Shown here piece by piece: positions 39,601-48,600 of a DNA stretch of 53,538 nucleotides. Each line of letters opens with the position of its first letter. The first letter of the stretch is position 1. A program made the position numbers and the translations under genes. Source of the DNA: Nemertoderma westbladi (taxonomy: Eukaryota; Xenacoelomorpha; Nemertodermatida; Nemertodermatidae). Under the pieces are notes generated by a model that was not told the DNA's origin, ran no database searches, and saw only the letters and a program-made list of their open reading frames with translations. Where the stretch lies: contig JAUCBJ010000457.1 in NCBI GenBank assembly GCA_032718475.1, positions 1-53,538 on the forward strand, given 5' to 3'.

Positions 39601-42600
39601 AGCGATATTGATTTAAAATTCGAAACTTTTTGGTCGATACGGGTTCGCTAGTGGACGATATACACTATTTTAGTCAATTTATCCAAAAGGGTCATTTTTA
39701 TGATCTTTGATCATGATCTTTATGATCTTTGGCCTAAAGCATGGAATAAGAGTATTTTTATATTAAATTGTAATTCGTACATTATAAGCAAAGTCTATGG
39801 GGACATTTTCAGACATACTTTAAAGTTTATCTTTGAAATTTAAATCATTTGTTCACCCAGCCATGCAATGGCTGGGTGAACCACCAAAATATTAAGCGAT
39901 GAAATCCGCAAAGCCTTTAAATACGTTATAGGGTGGTGGGTGGGGCTAGTGGTTAGTGTTTATACATAGTTAGGTAATGATTGTATATATAGCGAGTTGT
40001 TAAGAAAGGGAATGGGATATAATTTTATGTTACAAAAGACTATGAATTTAGATCTATAGAGTTGTTAAAAAAGGGAATGGGATATAATTTTATGTTACAA
40101 AAGACTATGAATTTAGATCTATAGAGTTACGAATATACACTAACGCCACCTTTTAGCGTAGCGTAGGGGAGGAATACAATTAGTTGGAATCTATGTATGG
40201 GGAATATAGCGGAACAACTATGTACGAGATACTTCTTCGACTAATAGAACAATAACTATAGCTCTTTAAACTAATTCTAGAACTGCATTTACCTACTAAA
40301 AAAAACAATTAAATACTAATTAATGAAAAATAAATGATAAAAAAACTATCATCACTGGATGATAGAGGATGTTTTTTAACCGCCGCAAGGCGGAAAAGGG
40401 CTTTAGCCCTCACTAACCACTACCACCGCCTCACCCAATTCAATAAACGGGGAACTATATACGGAAAAGGGTATACTTGGGCGAGTTAGGGTATAAGGGA
40501 GCGCTTAGGGGGGAAGCCGACTATCCCAGTAGGTGGATAGACCCCCTATTAACTTTCTAAATTTTGATTTCGAGCGAATCCGACCGACGGTTTTCGAGTT
40601 GGGCCCAATGGAACGTTTTAGAAATTTGAATTTCCCGCCAAAAGCTACAGCCGAGCTACAGCCAAACTGGCTATAGATGGAGACTAGCGGCCAACGGGAT
40701 CGCGTAGGGGGTATAGATGTTAGTCCAGCTCATTCTTTTTTTGGAACGACTCGACCTATAGGGGCCGATCGGTAGCTGATCGAACACGATCTTTACGATC
40801 TTTGGCGAAATACGACCGGAAGGAGTGGGAATTTGAGAAAAGTTTGAAAGTAGAAAATGTTCCTCATCCCCGAATTATGCTAGACGGACCCGATAAAAAT
40901 ATGAAAAAAATTAATTCTAGGGGGTCTACGGGGCCAACGAAGCTTTCCGATTGGACGATATTATTTTCGCCTATTACTACGGGAAGGAACGGTTTTAAGT
41001 TAAAACATGTACAAGAGATATGGTCGGGAAGCTCGAGCTCTATCCAACGGAAGCGGTCCCGGGATCGTAAATTAAGAAGTTCTCGAGATATAGAGGAAAA
41101 TTAACGAGTCGTTAAAAAATGCAGCAATTAGCAATTAGCGCTAATTAAGAGCGAATTAATTAATCGAATCTCGAAATTAACGGTGCCAATCGATGGGAAA
41201 CAACGAGAGGAGCTCGCCAATTTTTTAAATTTTCAAAAAGACCCAGCGGAAGCCGAGATAAATGGATTTTCGTGAAATCGGGGTCCCAACCGCCAAGTCG
41301 AATATCAGCATCGAATCGCCACCTTTGGGAAGTAGGCGAAAATATACCGAAAAAGCAAAACGAGCGATATTGATTTAAAATTCGAAACTTTTTGGTCGAC
41401 ACGGGCTCGCTAGTGGATGATATACACTATTTTAGTCAATTTGTCCAAAAGGGTCATTTTTATTATCTTTGATCATGATCTTTATGATCTTTGGCCTAAA
41501 GCATGGAATATGAGTATTTTCATATTTTATATTAATTCATACATTGTACGCAAAGTCTATGGGGACATTTCCAGACATACTTTCATATTTATCTTTGAAA
41601 TTTAAATCATTTGTTCACCCAGCCATGCAATGGCTGGGTGAACCACCAAAATATTAAGAGATGAAATCCGCAAAGCCTTTAAATACATTATAGGGTGGTG
41701 GGTGGGGCTAGTGGTTAGTGTTTATACATAGTTAGGTAATGATTGTATATATAGCGAGTTGTTAAAAAAGGGAATGGATATAACTTTATGTTACAAAAGA
41801 CTATGAATTTAGATCTATCGAGTTACGAATATACTCTATCGCCACCTTTTAGCGTAGCGTAGGGGAGGAATACAATTAGTTGGAATCTATGTGTGGGGAA
41901 TATAGCGGAACAACTATGTACGAGATACTTCTTCGACTTCTACAGTAGAACAATTAGTATAGTTCTTTAAACTAATTTTAGAACTCCGTTTACCTACTAA
42001 AAAACAAATAAATATAATTAAATTTATAATAATAATAATAATAATAACAAGGTCTACTAAAATATACAAGCTATACTGATCAAGAATAAATGATAAAAAA
42101 ACGATATCACTGGATGATAGAGGATGTTTTTTAATCGCCGCAAGGCGAAAAAGGGCTTTAGCCCTTACTAACCACTACCAATTCCTCACCCAATACTAAA
42201 ATCCGGGAATGTGATAGAAAGGGGGTATACTTGGGCGAGTTAGGGTATAAGGGGGCGCTTAGGGGGGAAGCCGACCATCCCAGTAGGAGGATAGACCCCC
42301 TATTAACTTTCTAAATTTTGATTTCGAGCGAATCCGACCGACGGTTTTCGAGTTGGGCCCAATGGAACGTTTTAGAAATTTGAATTTCCCGCCAAACGCT
42401 ACAGCCAAACTGGCAATAGATGGAGACTAGCGGCCAACGGGATCGCGTAGAGGGTATAGATGTTAGTCCAGCTCATTCTTTTTTTGGAACGACTCGACCT
42501 ATAGGGGCCGATCGGTAGCTGATCGAACACGATCTTTACGATCTTTGGCGAAATACGACCGGAAGGAGTGGGAATTTGGGAAAAGTTTGAAAGTAGAAAA

Positions 42601-45600
42601 TGTTCCTCACCCCCGAATTATGCTAGACGGACCCGATAAAAATTTGAAAAAAATTAATTCTAGGGGGTCTACGGGGCCAACGAAGCTTTCCGATTGGACG
42701 ATATTATTTTCGCCTATTACTACGGGAAGGAACGGTTTTAAGTTAAAACATGTACAAGAGATATGGTCGGCAAGCTCGAGCTCTATCCAACGGAAGCGGT
42801 CCCGGAATCGTAAATTAAGAAGTTCTCGAGATATAGAGGAAAATTAACGAGTCGTTAAAAAATGCAGTAATTAGCAATTAGCGCTAATTAAGAGCGAATT
42901 AATTAATCGAATCTCAAAATTAACGGTGCCAATCGATGGGAAACAACGAGAGGAGCTCGCCAATTTTTTAAATTTTCGAAAAGACCCAGCGGAAGCCGAG
43001 ATAAATGGATTTCCGTAAAATTGGGGTCCCGACCACCTAGTCGAATATCGGAGGCGAATCACCACCTTTGGGAAGTAGGCGAAAATATACCGAAAAAGCA
43101 AAATGAGCGATATTGATTTAAAATTCGAAACTTTTTGGTCGATACGGGTTCGCTAGTGGACGATAAACACAATTTTAGTCAATTTATCCAAAAGGGTCAT
43201 TTTTATGATCTTTGATCATGATCTTTGTGATCTTTGGCCTAAAGCATGGAATAAGAGTATTTTTATATTAAATTGTAATTCGTACATTATAAGCAAAGTC
43301 TATGGGGACATTTTCAGACATACTTTAAAGTTTATCTTTGAAATTTAAATCATTTGTTCACCCAGCCATGCAATGGCTGGGTGAACCACCAAAATATTAA
43401 GCGATGAAATCCGCAAAGCCTTTAAATACGTTATAGGGTGGTGGGTGGGGCTAGTGGTTAGTGTTTATACATAGTTAGGTAATGATTGTATATATAGCGA
43501 GTTGTTAAAAAAGGGAATGGGATATAATTTTATGTTACAAAAGACTATGAATTTAGATCTATAGAGTTACGAATATACACTAACGCCACCTTTTAGCGTA
43601 GCGTAGGGGAGGAATACAATTAGTTGGAATCTATGTATGGGGAATATAGCGGAACAACTATGTACGAGATACTTCTTCGACTAATAGAACAATAACAAAC
43701 TATAGCTCTTTAAACTAATTCTAGAACTGCATTTACCTACTAAAAAAAACAATTAAATACTAATTAATGAAAAATAAATGATAAAAAAACTATCATCACT
43801 GGATGACAGAGGTTGTTTTTTAACCGCCGCAAGGCGGAAAAGGGCTTTAGCCCTCACTAACAACTATGGATTCCTCACCACGTATAATAATCCATGTTGT
43901 TTAGTCAGAAAAGGGTATAGTTGGGCGAGTTAGGGTATAAGGGGACGCTTAGGGGGGAAGCCAACCATCCCAGTAGGTGGATAGACCCCCTATTAACTTT
44001 CTAAATTTTGATTTCGAGCGAATCCGACCGACAGTTTTCGAGTTGGGGCCAATTGAACGTTTTTGAAATTTGAATTTCCCGCCAAACGCTACAGCCAAAC
44101 TGGCTATAGATGGAGACTAGCGGCCAACGGGATCGCGTAGGGGGTATAGATGTTAGTCCAGCTCATTCTTTTTTTGGAACGACTCGACCTATAGGGGCCG
44201 ATCGGTAGCTGATCGAACACGATCTTTACGATCTTTGGCGAAATACGACCGGAAGGAGTGGGAATTTGAGAAAAGTTTGAAAGTAGAAAATGTTCCTCAC
44301 CCCCGAATTATGCTAGACGGACCCGATAAAAATTTGAAAAAAATTAATTCTAGGGGGTCTACGGGGCCAACGAAGCTTTCCGATTGGACGATATTATTTT
44401 CGCCTATTACTACGGGAAGGAACGGTTTTAAGTTAAAACATGTACAAGAGATATGGTCGGGAAGCTCGAGCTCTATCCAACGGAAGCGGTCCCGGGATCG
44501 TAAATTAAGAAGTTCTCGAGATATAGAGGAAAATTAACGAGTCGTTAAAAAATGCAGTAATTAGCAATTAGCGCTAATTAAGAGCGAATTAATTAATCGA
44601 ATCTCGAAATTAACGGTGCCAATCGATGGGAAATAACGAGAGGAGCTCGCCAATTTTTTAAATTTTCGAAAAGACCCAGCGGAAGCCGAGATAAATGGAT
44701 TTTCGTAAAATCGGGGTCCCGACCACCAAGTCGAATATCAGCGTCGAATCATCACCTTTGGGAAGTAGGCGAAAATATACCGAAAAAGCAAAATGAGCGA
44801 TATTGATTTAAAATTCGAAACTTTTTGGTCGATACGGGTTCGCTAGTGGACGATAAACACAATTTTAGTCAATTTGCCCAAAAGGGTCATTTTTATGATC
44901 TTTGATCATGATCTTTATGATCTTTGGCCTAAAGCATGGAATATGAGTATTTTCATATTTTATATTAATTAATACAATGTACGCAAAGTCTATGGGGACA
45001 TTTCCAGACATACTTTCACATTTATCTTTGAAATTTAAATCATTTGTTCACCCAGCCATGCAATGGCTGGGTGAACCACCCAAATATTAAGCGATGAAAT
45101 CCACAAAGCCTTTAAATACATTATAGGGTGGTGGGTGGGGCTAGTGGTTAGTGTTTATACATAGTTAGGTAATGATTGTATATATAGCAATTTGTTAAAA
45201 AAGGGAATGGATATAGCTTTATGTTACATAAGACAGTAAATTTTGATTTTCCGAGTCACGAATATACACCATGGTCACCATTTAGAATAGGCGAGAATAC
45301 AACTAATTCGAATCCATGTGTTGGGAATATAGTGGAACAACTACATACAAGATACTTCTTCGACTACTAGAACCATTAACTATAGCTCTTCAAACTAATT
45401 CTAGAACAACTTTTACCTACTAAAAAAACCAATAAAATATAATTAAACCTATATAATAATAAAAATATAATAATAATAAGGCCAATTAAGCTACACTGAT
45501 CAAGAATAAATGATAAAAAAACGATATCACTGGATTTCTGACAAAAGACTCGCATCTACCTACAACGAATTAAAAATAACTGAATCGGTCTGTACGAATG

Positions 45601-48600
45601 TATTGAGTATATAGAGTTGAGTGGTACTAGCTTTGCTATTAGCTGCACTCCTTTCCCTTAACCCGTATTTCTGTTTGGATAGGCCATATTTGGTGTATTT
45701 TTTATAATTCGTAGTATTTGAAATTATTATTTTGTTTTATGAATTAAAAATAATTAATGTTTGAATGTCATTCACAAATAATAATGTGTAATCAAATCAT
45801 ATCAATAAATGGCGGCGCATGTTCAACGAATCCGACTAAAGACTGTAGAAATTTCGCTCTTTAAAATTGGGTCCCTTAGTAGTATTGTATTTAAATCACT
45901 CCTATTCTAGCCAATCATTAGCGAGAGGCCAATCACATTAGAGATTAGTGCCTACGACAACCCAGCGGTATAATGCTATGGGAACTTCTGCTGGGACAGT
46001 CAAGTCTGCAGGCCTCTCTGCCTTATAGGTAACAGCCAAGAGAGAGAAGGTTTCGGGTTGGCGCCGGTGTTTCGTGTTTCAAACATTCACCGATAATTTT
46101 ACTTTTATCAAACAATAAATTCCATAATTTCCAACATTAGCACTATATTACTAGAGAATTATAACTTACCGAACTTTAAGCAACGATTGTTGTGGCATCT
46201 GGTAATTGGCCATCGGTTTCTTAAACTTCATAATATTTGACAACAAATAGTCCCGTATCTTGGACAATGCTTTAATTTTGAGTTTCTCTATAACATCCTT
46301 AACATCCTGCGAGCTGGCGGCTTCCTTGAAGGATTGCTCTTTAACGAAGTTTATCTTGTGATTGAGTTCGTGGAGTTGTTCCAGAAAGTATCGATCAGTT
46401 ACTGGAGTGTCTAAAATGTGTCTGAAATAGGCGGAAACAATCAATTTATATTTCGATGTGATCAAGCGCACACGGATTTGAGATCAGTTGTAACACCGAC
46501 TCAGCGATTTATTAATGTAATCGGTATTATAGTACCGAAGCTAGTGGAGTGCTTCAAACCGTTACCTCAAAAATCATTTGAACTTTATTTCTTAACAAAA
46601 TTGGAAATTGGAACGGTTTGCCTAATGAAATAAAAAAACATAGATAATAAACATTATATTAAAAGTGTCCACTGTCCGGGGTGCATCTGGACAGTGTCCA
46701 CTGTCCGGGGTGCATCTGGACAGTGTCCACTGTCCGGGGTGCATCTGGACAGTGTCCACTGTTCGGGGTGCATCTGGACAGTGGCCACTGTCCGGGGTGC
46801 ATCTGGAAAGTGTCCACTGTCCGGGGTGCATCTGGACAGTGGCCACTGTCCGGGGTGCATCTGGACAGTGGCCACTGTCCGGGGTGCATCTGGACAGTGG
46901 CCACTGTCCGGGGTGCATCTGGAAAGTGTCCACTGTCCGGGGTGCATCTGGACAGTGTCCACTGTCCGGGGTGCATCTGGACAGTGTCCACTGTCCGGGG
47001 TGCATCTGGACAGTGGCCACTGTCCGGGGTGCTTCTGGACAGTGGCCACTGTCCGGGGTGCATCTGGACAGTGGCCACTGTCCGGGTTGCATCTGGACAG
47101 TGGCCACTGTCCGGGGTGCATCTGGACAGTGGCCACTGTCCGGGGTGCTTCTGGACAGTGGCCACTGTCCGGGGTGCATCTGGAAAGTGTCCACTGTCCG
47201 GGGTGCATCTGGACAGTGGCCACTGTCCGGGGTGCATCTGGACAGTGGCCACTGTCCGGGGTGCATCTGGAAAGTGTCCACTGTCCGGGGTGCATCTGGA
47301 CAGTGTCCACTGTCCGGGGTGCATCTGGACAGTGTCCACTGTCCGGGGTGCATCTGGACAGTGGCCACTGTCCGGGGTGCATCTGGACAGTGGCCACTGT
47401 CCGGGGTGCATCTGGAAAGTGTCCACTGTCCGGGGTGCATCTGGACAGTGGCCACTGTCCGGGGTGCATCTGGACAGTGGCCACTGTCCGGGGTGCATCT
47501 GGACAGTGTCCACTGTCCGGGGTGCATCTGGACAGTGGCCACTGTCCGGGGTGCATCTGGACAGTGTCCACTGTCCGGGGTGCATCTGGACAGTGGCCAC
47601 TGTCCGGGGTGCATCTGGACAGTGGCCACTGTCCGGGGTGCATCTGGACAGTGGCCACTGTCCGGGGTGCATCTGGAAAGTGTCCACTGTCCGGGGTGCA
47701 TCTGGACAGTGTCCACTGTCCGGGGTGCATCTGGACAGTGTCCACTGTCCGGGGAGCATCTGGACAGTGGCCACTGTCCGGGGTGCATCTGGACAGTGGC
47801 CACTGTCCGGGGTGCATCTGGAAAGTGTCCACTGTCCGGGGTGCATCTGGACAGTGGCCACTGTCCGGGGTGCATCTGGACAGTGGCCACTGTCCGGGCT
47901 GCATCTGGAAAGTGTCCACTGTCCGGGGTGCATCTGGACAGTGTCCACTGTCCGGGGTGCATCTGGACAGTGTCCACTGTCCGGGGTGCATCTGGACAGT
48001 GTCCACTGTCCGGGGTGCATCTGGACAGTGGCCACTGTCCGGGGTGCATCTGGAAAGTGTCCACTGTCCGGGGTGCATCTGGACAGTGGCCACTGTCCGG
48101 GGTGCATCTGGACAGTGGCCACTGTCCGGGGTGCATCGGGACAGTGGCCACTGTCCGGGGTGCATCTGGACGGTGGCCACTGTCCGGGGTGCATCTGGAC
48201 AGTGGCCACTGTCCGGGGTGCATCTGGACAGTGGCCACTGTCCGGGGTGCATCTGGACGGTGGCCACTGTCCGGGGTGCAATAGGATATTGGACACTGTC
48301 CTGTTGCACCCCGGAGTCAGTTACACTCACAACTCACAGTATCATGAACTCAGTTACGTTCACAACTTACAGTATCATGAGCTCAGTTACACTCACAACT
48401 TACAGTATCATGAGCTCAGTTACGCTCACAACTTACAGTATCATGAGCTCAGTTACACTCACAACTTACAGTATCATGAGCTCAGTTACACTCACAACTT
48501 ACAGTATCATGAGCTCAGTTACACTCACAACTTACAGTATCATGAGCTCAGTTACGCTCACAACTTACAGTATCATGAGCTCAGTTACACTCACAACTTA

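Larger units (their letters stand above)
35097..45535. repeat. Six tandem ~1.75-kb repeat units in VPS52 intron 4
   Basis: Units start at GATGATAGAGG or its variant, at 35097, 36853, 38608, 40358, 42113 and 43802. Each holds a GCAA-loop hairpin (CCGCCGCAAGGCGG), a GGGCTTTAGCCC hairpin, a 300-nt open stretch, and a 13-bp-stem hairpin (GTTCACCCAGCCA ... TGGCTGGGTGAAC). Inverted 12-mers CACTAACCACTA (35150-35161) and TAGTGGTTAGTG (36448-36459) bracket about 1.3 kb inside unit 1. Variant sequence shows units 1 and 4 nearly identical and units 3 and 5 closely related, so the order is A-B-C-A-C-D. The 100-codon frame opens with TTG, and its differences between units are mostly amino-acid changing, so it is unlikely to be a gene. 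The array may descend from a non-autonomous DNA element. Confidence 0.9.
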
